Assembly (NCBI RefSeq): GCF_051020765.1
Contig: NC_134944.1
Location: 1,488,001 to 1,552,000, forward strand
DNA: 64,000 nt
Reading direction: 5' to 3'
Source of the DNA: Lasioglossum baleicum
Taxonomy: Eukaryota > Arthropoda > Insecta > Hymenoptera > Halictidae
In this document: positions 48,051 through 59,124 of the stretch, in pieces
Numbering within the stretch: the first letter of the stretch is position 1
Layout: every line of letters begins with the position of its first letter
Notes under the pieces: model-generated
Database searches by the model: none
The model's input: only the letters and a program-made list of their open reading frames with translations
What the model was told of the DNA's origin: nothing
Program-made: the position numbers and the translations under genes

Positions 48051-48167
48051 ATATATGAATACTAAAGGTCCATGTTATGGTTGTTATTATTTGGTTTTTC
48101 AGAATTCGTCAATTTGACAGAGTTGTAATAAGAAATGATTAACTCCGTTATTTCATGTCACCCTGTA

Positions 48168-48348
48168 AAATGATTCAGAGGGGGAACAAATTGTTTATGC
48201 AGCTCCTATTTCTTTCAATTCACTTGGTAAATGTTTATTTTGTGTGTTATAAAAAGATTGACAAAGTTTAGGCTGTTTATCCCCATATTACACTTAAATC
48301 AGATGTGAGCGACTTCAAAATTAAAAGTATTGTTCTGAACATTTCTCT
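48168..48348. repeat. Dispersed repeat block shared with 33725
   Basis: TTTAGGCTGTTTATCCCCAT (48268) and GCGACTTCAAAATT match the block at 33734-33790. Confidence 0.6.
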
Positions 48349-48757
48349 GACTCTTTATTCCAGGATTGCAAGGGTGCGGGGTTCGCCTCCTCATTTCTCG
48401 ATAACACGAAAATGGGGTTTTTCGGTAGGCGAAAAAGCTAGATAAAAGATCGATCCAGGGTGTTATCTCCCTGAAAAATCCTATTCTTTCGTTTACGAGG
48501 CGTAATTTGCATTATTCGGCAGCACGTAGCTATGAAAATAGCTGCATGCGTAGTTGTATGCTTCCGAATAATGCAAAGTACGCTGCTGAATAATGCAAGT
48601 TACGCCTCGTACACGAAAAAATAGGACTTTGGTGGGAGACAGCGCCCTAAATCGATCTTTTATCTAGCGTTTTTGAGTACTGAAAAACCCCGTGTTCGTA
48701 TTATCGAGAAATGAGAAGGCGAATCCCGCACCTTTGCAATCCTGCAAAAAAGGAGTC
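48349..48757. mobile_element. Foldback element, ~150-bp arms
   Basis: Outer arms (about 48349-48500 and 48605-48757) share CCAGGATTGCAAGGGTGCGG and AAAAGATCGAT on opposite strands. Inside, a tighter inverted repeat pairs TTTACGAGGCGTAATTTGCA (near 48495) with TGCAAGTTACGCCTCGTACA (near 48594). One outer half also occurs alone at 34190-34320. Confidence 0.75.
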
Positions 48758-49390
48758 TATCCCCGTAACAGTTGAAACAGAAATATATATTCGTTTCTTC
48801 AATTTCGCAGAATGAACCAAGAAGTTCCATAACACAAATCCCATGATAACGCAAGTATGGAATCCATTTCCATTTTACGGTCCGGACTGTCGATCCAACG
48901 TCCCTAATAAAATTTCAAAATTCGACGGAGGAGTGGTGCCACACGCTCAAGATATTCTCCATTCCGTTCTCCTCGAGGCGCGTAAAATTTTATGCATTTC
49001 AAATCTACAGAGTCACCGACGCGAGACGGAACGAACGGAAAGTTTAATTCCACGACAGCGGTAACGTGTCCACCATTTATCGTCTTTCTCGTCAGACTAT
49101 CTTCTATCTATGTGAAAAGAAACATGAAAAGCAACTAACCGTTCTTACTAACTAACTTAACACTAACCGTTCCGGCTACGAAATCTGTCGGATACGCATT
49201 ATTTTATGAAAAGAACAAGACTGAATTTATTTAGAGATGTTTCACAATTTTTATAATAATATGTGATTATACATATATAGAAGTTCGTTGATCGTGACTG
49301 ACATAGAAGTACGTCTGATGGAAGCATCTTTATCATTTCAATAATTAAGAAATAGGAAAGGTAAAACCGGCCATTTGACCGGTTTGTACG
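48758..49390. other. No gene seen
   Basis: Unique-looking sequence; one short open frame (48843-49064) without recognised domain. Confidence 0.4.
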
Positions 49391-49394
49391 GTTA

Positions 49395-49960
49395 GTTTTA
49401 AATTGAGGGAAATTTCAAGTTGAAAATAATTTTTGGAAATTGAAATAGAATAGATTAGATACTGTATTGAGGGAAATTTCAAGTATAATTGAGGGAAGTT
49501 CTTTTTCAGTCTAAATTGAGGGAAATGTCAAGTTTAAGTTTAAGGAAATTTCAAGAATACATTGAGGAAAATTTCAAGTTTTAGTTAAAGAAATTTCAAG
49601 AATAAATTGAGGGAAATTTCAAGTTTAAATTTAGGGAAATTTTTTCAACTTTAAATTTAAGGAAATTTCAAGTCTTGAATTGAGGGAAATTTCAAGTTGA
49701 AAATTAGGGAAATTTTAAGTTGAAAATTAGGGAAATTTTAAGTTAAAAATTAGGGAAATTTCAAGTTGAAAATGACTTTTAGAAATTAAAATAGAATATA
49801 TTAGAGACTGATATATTATCTAAGAATCTAAATTGAGGGAATTTTCAAAGTTGAAATAATTTTTAAGTTAATTTTTACACGAAATTAATTTGAGGTTTAA
49901 ATTGAGGGAAATTTGAAGAATAAATTCAGCTAAATTTCAAGTTTAAATTGAGGGATGTGA
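49395..49960 (+). repeat. TTTCAAGTTTAAATTGAGGG minisatellite
   Basis: About 22 plus-strand units. It ends in TTGAGGGATGTGATGAGA (49956), the inverted form of the flank TCATCACATCCCTCAA at 7416 and related to 46350. Confidence 0.85.
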
Positions 49961-50120
49961 TGAGACCTGAATTGCAACAAACTCGACTAAAACAGACATT
50001 TATTTTCTAAAATAATGAAACAGTATTTTTCAATTCCTCCAATGTTTGTACTATTTCAAATTGCACCTATTGTACTCATTTTACTCATAAATGCATAGAA
50101 TCCGCTGTCCGCTATGATTT
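49961..50120. repeat. Minisatellite flank with MITE terminus
   Basis: Includes AATAATGAAACAGTATTTTT (inverted relative to 33270-33300) and CATAAATGCATAGAATCCGC, a TAGACTGCGGAT-family end. Confidence 0.6.
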
Positions 50121-50439
50121 CCTGAAACTAGAAATGCAACGGGAAACCCACGAATATTTCCAACGTTAAACGTTAGGATTGAAACTAGCTGCGGCAAATT
50201 CATGCTGAAACGGCCAATTTCTCGTGAAATAAACAGTATATGTAGATATCTGCAGGATCTACGATCATGAATTTAGGATTTCGTTGAATTAAGCGCATCA
50301 GTTTTGCCGGAACAAATCGGATTTCACGAATGAATGTGCAATAATGCCGTCCAACTGACGCGTCCGATTAAACTCGGATATGCAACAATATTTATCGTGA
50401 CTTTATTATTCCAAATCTAATATGTTTTCAAGACACAAG
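50121..50439. other. No gene seen
   Basis: Unique-looking sequence with no recognised feature. Confidence 0.4.
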
Positions 50440-50995
50440 AAACATTTCATTTATTTTCGCTTTGCTTCAATTAATATTTCAAGTAGACGTAAAATAATAT
50501 TATATGAAATGGAATTCTCGATTACACAATTTTTCTATAAATATTTCTAGTATAATAGATTTAAAAATATATAAATACATGTTAAAATGGAATACTCGAT
50601 TACGCAATTTTTCTATAAATGAGACAGAGAGACACAATAAATATTTCATTTATTTTTGTTTCGTTTCAATTAATATTTCAAGTAGACGTAAAATAATATT
50701 AAAATGGAATACTCGATTACACAATTTTTCTATATGAATGTTTCTAGTAGATTTAAAAATATATAAATAAATGTTAAAATGGAATACTCGATTACGCAAT
50801 TCTCGATTACGCAATTTTTCTATAAATGAGAGAGACACAATAAATATTTAATTTATTTTCGCTACGTTTCAAGTAATATTTCAAATAGTTTTAAAAATAT
50901 ATAAATAAATGTTAAAATGGAATACTCGATTACGCAAATGTTCAATAAATGAGACGCAATAAATATTTAATTTATTTTCGTTTCGCTTGAATCAT
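50440..50995. repeat. Tandem repeat around AATGGAATACTCGATTACGC
   Basis: About five diverged units, joined by AATAAATATTTMATTTATTTT, TTTCAAGTAGACGTAAAATA and TTTAAAAATATATAAAT blocks in the same order. Confidence 0.8.
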
Positions 50996-51450
50996 ATTTC
51001 AAGTGGATGTAAAATAATGTTACTGGAATCTGACTTGTCGAAACTTTCTCGAAACAAACAATATCTAATTACTACATTTCCAGTTTTATCGCGAGCAAAA
51101 CTTGAGCCAGCCGAGAACTGTAAAAACTGCGAACGCACACATTCCCTTTTACGTGGATGTTACAACGCTGATGCACTTTAATGCGCATGGTGTGCATATA
51201 GCTTTTCAGTTTTCGCTGGCATATTCTACCCTTTTTCGGTTTATCAGATGAAATATGCGTTTCCCGTATTCGCCACGCACCGCTCGAAATAAAATGGAAA
51301 ATTTCCAGAACTCTGGGTCGAACATTAACTAAAAATAGCAAGTGCATGTGTTTTAGCTTAAAAAAGCGCGGGCGTTGAAATGTGTATAGGTACGTTCATG
51401 GTTTTCACGTTTTTACCGGAAAGTGGGAGAATAGCAGCGCAGCCGTAAAT
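50996..51450. other. No gene seen
   Basis: Unique-looking sequence; no recognised protein. Confidence 0.4.
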
Positions 51451-51454
51451 TGTT

Positions 51455-51650
51455 GAGAACGCGTCGGCACAGTGGTTCAGAATCGCGAAAACGTGGACAA
51501 AAATCGAAGAGAAACTCGAACTTTGTTGAAAATCGGTATTCCGACGGGTTTTCGGATCGCTGATTATAAATCTGTCTTAAAAACATCAGAAAACAACGGC
51601 GAATTCAATGCTGCAGATGTGTGACTTGTTGAAAAATTCGCTTTTGCCCA
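51455..51650 (+). repeat. Composite-repeat flank
   Basis: CACAGTGGTTCAGAATCGCG (near 51469), TCGGTATTCCGACGGGTTTT and AAAACAACGGCGAATTCAAT match 7000-7170. No minisatellite follows here. Confidence 0.7.
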
Positions 51651-51936
51651 TCTGCATCTTTTGTTCACCCTTTGCACTCGAAGCAATTTTAATTCGAAAA
51701 TCAAAATCATTTCTTTCAACCCAGAACATTTTTCTTCTATGTAATCTTTTTTACGTTGTGCACAGGCAATTTAACCAGTTTTCTCACATGTAACAGTTGA
51801 GCTTTTCACAATTTTGAAAACAAACGAATTTAATAATATTGAAACTGTTTTGAATAATGGTGTGGCCATTTTTACTTGGTGCCTTACAGTCGCCATTCGA
51901 GTGCAAAAAGGGTTAATTCTTTTAAACGCTCGATTA
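51651..51936. other. No gene seen
   Basis: Short AT-rich stretch with one unrecognised 61-residue frame. Confidence 0.4.
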
Positions 51937-51938
51937 TA

Positions 51939-52869
51939 CAGGGTGACAAGAAATAACGGAGTTAATCATTTCTTATTATAATTCTGTCAAATTGACGAAT
52001 TTTGAAAAACCAAATGATAACAACCATAACATGGACCTTTAGTATTCATATATTTAAGAAGTTTCGAAATGGCCACCCTTTGCGCCGATACAGAGGCTCA
52101 AACGTGTCTTGAAATTTTCGGCAATGGGCCGCAGCTCTTCTGGTGTCATTCGGTCCCACTCCTGGTACAGAGATTTTTTCAATGACTCCAAATTTTTATG
52201 GGGCCGAGCACAGGCCCCGGCCTCCAAAATCGACCACACGCTGTAGTCCTTCGGGTTGAGATTCGGTGAGTACGGCGGCCATTCCACAGATGTGATGAAA
52301 CCTGGAAAATGGGCTTTGCACCACTCCCGAGTCGTTTTCGCCCTGTGGGCCGGCGCGGAATCCTGCAGTAACGTCCATTCCGGATCGCCGAGGTGCTGTT
52401 GGGCCCCACAGAAGTACCACGGCTTCGAGAATGTCCCGTCGATACACTTCTTGGTTGATTTTCGACCCCTTGATCCACGAAAACCGTAGCAAATCCCATT
52501 TTCCAGGTTTCATCACATCTGCGGAATGGCCGCCGTACTCACCGGATCTCAACTCTATGAACTCCAGCGTTTGGTCGATTTTCGAGGCCAGGGCCTGTGC
52601 TCAGCCCCATAAAAGTTTCGGGTCGCTGAAAAAATCTCTGCGCCGGGTGTGGAACCGAATGACGCTGGAAGAGCTGCGGCCCATAGCCGAAAATTTCAAA
52701 ACACGTTTGAGCCTCTGAATCGGCTCAAAGGGTGGCCACTTCGAAACTTCTTAAATATATGAATACTAAAGGTCCATGTTATGGTTGTTATCATTTGGTT
52801 TTTCAAAATTCGTCGATTTCACAGAATTATAATAAGAAATATTTAACTCCGTTATTTCTTGTTACCCTG
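51939..52869 (-). mobile_element. Rearranged foldback mariner, copy 2
   Basis: Inverted relative to copy 1 and nearly identical to it (one frame differs at only a few residues over 118). Termini CAGGGTGACA (51939) and the diverged GTTACCCTG (52869) are flanked by TA (51937-51938 and 52870-52871). Arms are about 51939-52313 and 52495-52869. Flanking sequences differ from copy 1, so these are two insertions and not a duplicated segment. Confidence 0.88.
52054..52475 (-). pseudogene. Mariner-type transposase C-terminal fragment
   Basis: Same fragment as in copy 1: the DDE end with WPPYSPNLNPKDYSVWSILE. The residue before the last catalytic Asp is Lys here and Met in copy 1. The frameshift at the centre, which separates GSKINQEVYRRDILE from the downstream part, is shared with copy 1, so it predates their separation. 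No N-terminal half. Confidence 0.82.
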
Positions 52870-52871
52870 TA

Positions 52872-53504
52872 TAATGAGACATCTATGAATTCGATACCGA
52901 ACTCTCTTTGATTATGCTATCTTTCGATGCGAGCTTTCAGCTTGGAGTAGAGTAGATTGATTTCAAGCGACAATAGAACGGTAAATCGTTTATTAAACAA
53001 ATCTTGGCGAGTGAACCTCAAAGCAATTTAGTTTCCGACGTACCCGTACACGTTGTTGTGCAACGTAGCTACGAATCAACAGTCATTAAGTAAAGGTTTC
53101 AATCCTGATTACAGAGCTTCGATTCACCAGCGGTCTGTGTGTCGCACAGCTGTCAATAAAGTGATCAAACGATCACGCGGGAAACGCGAGCACGCATATA
53201 TTCCATATATATATACATCGATATCGAAACACGAAACACTTCGAAACACAAAAGCTCAGCAGTAATTGAGTGCAGCATCGAGATTAGACTATAAATATAA
53301 AAACGTGTTTGTACACATTCTGTCTGTGGAATCCTTAAAAAGTCTCTTACTTTTGTCCTTAAATTCATTCTATTCATATACATACATATAATTGACAATG
53401 TTATATTGTTTCACTGCATTCAGCAGAAATAATCTCAATGATTTCGGTCACAAAACAATGTTACATTGCTGTACGAATACAGAACACGTTAGAATTGTAT
53501 TATA
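52872..53504. other. No gene seen
   Basis: Unique-looking sequence; short overlapping open frames without recognised domains. Confidence 0.4.
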
Positions 53505-53700
53505 TTAGGTTGGAACGAAAGTTCGTAGCGTTTTGAAATGAAAATTCAAAGATAAAATTCAGATATTTATTCATAGGCTTATTGAATAACATGGCAAGTC
53601 GCCTAAAAATTGGCAAAAAGCAATAGAAGAGAATGGAAAATATGTTATTGCAGAAATCTCTCTATGTATAAATATCGTAATTTCAATAATCAGAAAGACG
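53505..53700 (+). mobile_element. Mariner fragment, internally deleted
   Basis: TTAGGTTGGAACGAAAGTTC (from 53505) resembles mariner (DD34D) terminal repeats. Soon after, KSPKNWQKAIEENGKYVI (about 53597-53653) resembles the mariner transposase C-terminus. Having a terminus this close to the C-terminal coding end implies internal deletion or rearrangement. The other end was not found. Confidence 0.6.
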
Positions 53701-54184
53701 TTTGTAACCGTTCAGCGTGGTGTGGTTTGTCGTACAGTAATTTTTCAATTATTTTTGTATCTCTGAGCATTAATATTCACACGATGTGTACTTCGAGAGC
53801 AAATCATACTCGTCGAGTGTTTAGTATTTAATGCAATTAAATGTTGCGTGTCAGTTCGGTGGATGTTCCTCTGACGATCGCGCGGTCGAGAAATGTTTCA
53901 TGTTTACAAGGAATCCCGCATCTCTGCAAACCAGTATTACATATAGTAGGTTTCGCCTGCCAGGGACAACGGGTCGGGCAAGTTTGACAGCATCTTAACT
54001 ATCCGGTGAAGGTAAAGGAACAGGGCCCACAACCCTCTGTTCCGTTAATGCATCTGATTATCATAGTCTGCTATGAGAATTCCGTGATATGTTCTGTGAA
54101 TTCTGTGAAATGTGACAGTTGCGCATTATGTAGTAGTAATGTCGTGTGCTTCCTACCAAAATATGGGAACAGTAACTTGACATT
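53701..54184. other. No gene seen
   Basis: Unique-looking sequence with no recognised feature. Confidence 0.4.
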
Positions 54185-54680
54185 TTTCTAAAGCTTTTGC
54201 TATTTCAAATTGCATCTACCCACTTTTGCCGTAAATATGTACATAGAATCCGCTGTCTACTTATCAGTAAATTCAGTTTCTTCTTGACCAATATTCTTTA
54301 AACACTTCAAATTTCCCTCAATTTAAACTTGAAATTTCCCTGAATTTAAACCTGAAATTTCCCTGAATTTAAACTTGTAATTTCCCTCGATCTAAATCTC
54401 AAATTAATTTTCTATAAACATTAACTCAAAAATAATTTTAACCTTGAAATTTCCCTCAATCAAAACTTGAAATTTCCCTCAATCAAAACTTGAAATTTCC
54501 CTCAATCAAAACTTGAAATTTCCCTGAATTTAAACTTGAAATTTCCCTCGATCTAAGCCTCAAAATAATTTTCTATAAAGATTAACTTGAAAATTATTTT
54601 AACCTTGAAATTTACCTGGATTTAAATTAAAAATTTTCTTCAATTTAATCTTGAAATTTCCCTGAATTTAAGCTTGGCTC
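54185..54680 (-). repeat. Minisatellite with conserved flank
   Basis: Flank ATAGAATCCGCTGTCTACTT (54243) and TTTCTTCTTGACCAATATTC (54277), then about 15 minus-strand units to 54680, with an ATTTTCTATAAASATTAACT spacer twice. Confidence 0.82.
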
Positions 54681-55412
54681 ATAGCAATTTACATTTCTGA
54701 TAAAACTTACAATTAGTCTGTACGTATTGAGAGAAATTTCTGAACGGCTGTGGGTCGCGATGTATCTTCACCGCATTATCCGTGCGTGAGCTGTTCATTT
54801 GATATTTTACCCGATATTAATGGCCAATTGATAATCACGTTTGACGCGGAGGTGGTCTCATAATTTGCCTATGTTTAATTAACACTCGGTTTGCTTACCC
54901 TGTCGGTCAAAGGGGAGGATTTCACAATGCCGGTAATTAGTGTAATTAGCAGGACGCGCACTTGCCGTAATAGCTTTTGTACCAGTCTTTTGCCACGTTT
55001 CGTGGTTGCTGCGGGATAAATCGTTATAATATTACGCGCACGTTATAAACGTAATACCTTGTTCAGGATATTTCACCACTCTCTGAAACAAGATTATCAC
55101 GGAATATCAACGACAATTCAATCGGTACGATGATAATTGTTCGAAATGATTCTGTGCATTGCATTCGTCGCATTTCGTTCGAAATATTCATATATTATTT
55201 TTCAAGCCGCACACCATACACCGCTTTATCATAAATTATCACACACGGAAGATATTTAAAAAGGAAAGAACGAAATACAATTAACATAGCGGTCAATAAC
55301 TCTTTATATTCTACCTCTAGAATATATTCTATGCCGTCGCTAATGGCCATAGCAGTTGATGCGACGTTAAAAAAACACAAATAATAAATAAATAAATATA
55401 TTCTATGTATTC
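54681..55412. other. No gene seen
   Basis: Unique-looking sequence beginning with a trace of the composite-repeat end (TAGTCTGTACGTATTGAG, 54713). No recognised protein. Confidence 0.4.
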
Positions 55413-55414
55413 TA

Positions 55415-55954
55415 CAGGGGGGGTCATCCGTTTTTAAACGGCCAAACGTTAACCAGCTGTAGAGGACCCCAAATGGAACAACTTTTACCCCTATCACTTT
55501 TTTTGTTTCGGCCTTGATTTCCAGATAATTGCAAAAAACCATCATTTTTTGAGTTTACATAAAATTAAATATCTCAGGACTCCAATGATGAATCTTGATG
55601 GTTTTTCCTTTGTTTAGTTGAAAATAAGTATGACCTTCGGATCATGGTTTTTTTGGCATGGGGCACACCGCCACTTTCCAACTTATTTCTTTCAGGCTCC
55701 ACGGCGTGCCCCACGCCAAAAAACCATGATCCGAAGGTCATACAAAAAAGTTTATTCAATAAAAAAGATGCCCCTACTTATTTTCAACTAAACAAAGGAA
55801 AAACCATCAAGATTCATCATTGGAGTCCTGAGATATTTAATTTTATGTAAACTCAAAAAATGATAATTTCAAAAAATGATAGGGGTAAAAGTTGTTCCAT
55901 TTGGGGTCCTCTACAGCTGGTTAACGTTTGGCCGTTTAAAAACGGTTGACCCTG
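55415..55954. mobile_element. Mariner-type foldback element
   Basis: A 540-bp inverted repeat with arms of about 255 bp (55415-55672 and 55701-55954). It starts CAGGG and ends GACCCTG, flanked by TA (55413-55414 and 55955-55956). Both arms carry CCGTTTTTAAACGGCCAAAC-type ends. Each arm has lost ~30 bp that the other keeps, so the arms evolve separately. Open frames through the arms are palindrome artefacts. No transposase. Confidence 0.85.
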
Positions 55955-55956
55955 TA

Positions 55957-56242
55957 TTATATCTCTATGTATCTCGTCGCGAGATACAATATATGACATC
56001 GTAGAAGCTATTTTTCAATAAAACAAAAAACGAACATCGTTCGAGCAACAGTCCAAGTTAAAAATAATGGCAGAGAGCAACAACACGCAACAATAATCTT
56101 TTGTTCTCGTTGTGTATGCCGCGATTCATGACGAACCGACCTAAAAAACTCGAGCTGATAGAGGGGGCAACTTCACACAATTTTCTCCACAAATAACAAT
56201 AGAGAATATACAGCACGTTGCTTGCGTTACGTGTACTATTAT
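55957..56242. other. No gene seen
   Basis: Short unique-looking stretch with no recognised feature. Confidence 0.4.
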
Positions 56243-56425
56243 ACAGGGTGAACATTATAAAGCGTTACAGACGAATATCTCCAAAAATATTGATTATACG
56301 CAAAAATGTTTGAGATGAAAGTTGTTCAGTACCGACGGGGATATCATGTGGTGGGATTTTTATTTTTCCCGATAGACATTCCAAGGTGAGGTCACCTTGA
56401 CTTTTTAATAGAACCTTCATTAGCA
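56243..56425 (+). mobile_element. Truncated element with mariner-like terminus
   Basis: TATACAGGGTGAACATTATA (56241-56260) resembles the CAGGGTGA termini of other elements here. Only one end is present; the sequence runs into a minisatellite at 56430. Confidence 0.5.
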
Positions 56426-56429
56426 AAAT

Positions 56430-56800
56430 TTCAAGTTTAAATTCAAGGAAATTTCAAGTTTAAATCGAGGGAAATTTCAAGTTCAAATTAAGGGGAAATT
56501 TCAAGTGTAAATTTAGGAAAATTTCAAATTTAAATCGAGGGAAATTTCAAGTTTCGAATTGAGGGAAATTTCAAGTTTAAATCGAGGGAAATTTCAAGTT
56601 CAAATTAAGGGGAAATTTCGAGTGTAAATTTAGGAAAATTTCAAATTTAAATCGAGGGAACTTTTAAGTTTCGAATTGAGGGAAATTTCAAGGTTGTATT
56701 AAGGAAAATTTAAGAAGAATTCTTATAAAAAGTTTGATTAGTTAATTTTTATAGAAATTTATATTTTCAAATTTAAACTGAGGGAAATTTCAAGTTGTTT
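56430..56800 (+). repeat. TTTCAAGTTTAAATTGAGGG minisatellite
   Basis: About 15 units. A ~115-bp block with AAATTAAGGGGAAATTTC and GTGTAAATTTAGGAAAATTT is duplicated in tandem. Confidence 0.85.
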
Positions 56801-56985
56801 AACAGATTTTTCGACGCGTTCAATAGAAATTCGAAGATATTCGAGAGTAAAAACGATTTTATCAGAATTCAATTGATTCTTTCAATGTTTAATCCATTAC
56901 CCGATCTCGCAGAAACATTGCACAGATTTGTTTTTGATCATATGGGCCAACTCGAAAGTCGAAAATAAGAGCCACCCTAATTAAT
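56801..56985. repeat. 160-bp repeat fragment and cluster flank
   Basis: TTTTTCGACGCG...GAAGATATTCGAG (56811-56845) is the 3' part of a reverse copy. GACTTTC or its complement with AATAAGAGCCACC (56955-56980) is the cluster-4 flank, inverted. Confidence 0.65.
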
Positions 56986-57434
56986 ACACCAATGCTGAAA
57001 TGGTATCGAGGTCAGGGGGCAGCGTCATCGAAATCCCTGCGTATTTGTTAAACCTTGTTGCTAGCGCTACCGAGATGCTCATAAATTCGAGACGTAGTCT
57101 GAGGCCACGCCCGTTTGCAATTCGCCAAAGTCTAGATAATCATTCGAGAGACAAACTCTCGGGCTTGTCTTTTAGACGAGATCGTTAAAATCAGGTGCAC
57201 TGAATTGCGTGTGCCAGTGCTTTACGAGCTTGAGCTCGAGCTCTATTTGAAAACCGACCAGAAAACTCAACGCCAGACCACTTCTCGACGCGCGCGAACG
57301 AAACGTAGTAAATCGTTCCGTACTTTCTAGGGATATTCGTTTTGATCCTGACTGAATTATTTAGCGAAGTGAAACCCTATAAAACAACAGCTAATTTTTG
57401 ATAACTTTATGTTAGTGTCAATTGAATGCCTATA
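56986..57434. other. No gene seen
   Basis: Unique-looking sequence with no recognised feature. Confidence 0.4.
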
Positions 57435-57960
57435 GAATCGTTTTGTCTCGAATATCTTCTAAACTATTCATCGTGTCGAAAAATACGTTCAACGAAACCT
57501 GTAGATTAGGACAGGCCACAGTTTTTATGTCCTATCACCTTTTTCCGTAGAACGGACGGTTTTCGAGAAAAAATTGAGATAAAAGTCAGCGACGCGTCAC
57601 TCATCTCGCACGGCCGACCCGCAAGTAACACGTGGCTGACATTTTTATCAATTTTCTCGAAAACCGTTCGTTCTACGAAAAAAGGTAATAGGACGTGAAA
57701 GATGCAGCCTGGCCAGATCTACAAGTTTCGTCTAACACATTTTTCGATACAGTCAATAGTTTAGGAGATATTCGAGAAAAACGATTTTACTGGCATTAAA
57801 TTATTTTACTGTCTCATTCGTTTGGTCCGACGTTTTTCTCAAGTTTTCTCAAAAACTGTTTGTTCTACGAGAAAAAGTAATACGACGTAAAAGACGCAGC
57901 CTGGCCAGATCTACAGGTTTTGTTTGACATATTTTTCGACGCAACCAATAGCTAATGGAG
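57435..57960. repeat. 160-bp repeat cluster 5 (F,R,R)
   Basis: Forward copy at about 57443-57590; reverse copies at about 57645-57783 and 57830-57960. The turn between F and R (57590-57640) contains GCACGGCCGACCCGCAAGTA and matches that of cluster 4. Confidence 0.82.
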
Positions 57961-58825
57961 AACAATCTATTCAGGAATAGTTTCCGCCGGTTTATCGCCG
58001 TGCTTAAGCGTTTACGAGCGTTATACGTAGCTTATATTAATTAACTTTACGACGTGCCCTGCGTTTACACGGAGTTTCGCGGTAACGGCAGAAATTACGG
58101 GAGACGATACAGCTCTTCGCAGACAGCCATAAAGGAACCAAAGAACCGTTGTTTATGCGAGGACGGGGAAGCCGTGGCTTGAATTACAAAGTTTCTTCCG
58201 CTCGGAGCCTTGGTCATTCATCTAAAATAATAAATGAACAATCAGCTACGAGCGACAATTCTCCTGGGAACGATCCCGTGTACCGAAATTTCACTCCGAC
58301 ATTTTGAATGATTACAAATACATATAATCAATTCGAAGAAAATCAGCAGCCTTCTTAGATCTGAAATAAATGAAAATCGTGTTAAATTTTGTTGCGTTTC
58401 ATATCCTGGCATTTATTGAAAATTTCCAGGAGCCATAATTGCGCGAAGATCACAGTCTAATATAATCAATTTCGAAATATATCGGCAGCTGGTGCGACAA
58501 TATTGCTGTTTAGATTTAAACAAGTAAACGGAGAGACGCGGAGTACATAATAACCTCCGCTGGCGGGTAATTAGTTTGAATTCGAAAGCGTCGCAGCTTA
58601 AGTTAATATGAAGTAAACTTTAATTACCGTTAAGTTGAGTAAACACGGTAAAGGTTAAAGTTTCGATCCTCCTGAGAAATTAATCTTCCGGCGACGAAGA
58701 TGGAGCGAGACTAGCGGAAACTTCTGCGACCCGTTTAGTTTCCTCATACTTTCTGCGGTCTTCGCGGCTGTTCGTTCATCAAGTTATGACTTGATAATCA
58801 ATTTAGCCTTTCTTTCCTCTGATAT
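57961..58825. other. No gene seen
   Basis: Unique-looking sequence, slightly less AT-rich. GCGCGAAGATCACAGTCTAA near 58441 is a degenerate MITE end. No recognised protein. Confidence 0.4.
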
Positions 58826-59115
58826 ACAGTGACTCTCACTAATATTCGAACGCTCTAAAAAACACGGTAAGTTTTTTAATATTGGGCTATACGATTCGGA
58901 CTATTTTGCGGAAAGTTAGCACAGTTGGTTTACTACACGATGTGAAAAGAAATTTTGGTAATTATTTGTAAGTTGGACTTCCTCTCCGATTTTGATAAAA
59001 TTTAAATATGTTATAGAAAAAAAAAAATATTTTTACGGGCTTTATAGACGAAGAAACAGAAATGCTATAATATATTTTTATTACGTTTATATTACAATAA
59101 GCGTAAATTGGAAGG
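58826..59115 (+). mobile_element. Tc1-like element, one end only
   Basis: TACAGTGACTCTCACTAATA (58826-58845) followed by TTCGAACG resembles a Tc1 terminus after a TA. The other end is not found before the minisatellite. No transposase is seen. Confidence 0.5.
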
Positions 59116-59124
59116 AAAAGAAAA

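Larger units (their letters stand above)
47236..48165 (+). mobile_element. Rearranged foldback mariner, copy 1
   Basis: Termini CAGGGTGACA (47236) and TGTCACCCTG (48165) lie between TA dinucleotides (47234-47235 and 48166-48167), the Tc1/mariner target duplication. The 930-bp element is a palindrome of two ~375-bp arms (47236-47610 and 47791-48165) around a ~180-bp unique centre. Each arm carries its own diverged copy of the transposase C-terminal coding end, on opposite strands. Copy 2 lies inverted at 51939-52869 with the same structure, so the rearranged form itself was mobilised. Confidence 0.88.

Noticed and set aside
55195..55545. 116-residue minus-strand open frame
   Set aside because: Runs from unique sequence into the arm of the foldback element at 55415, and no domain is recognised.
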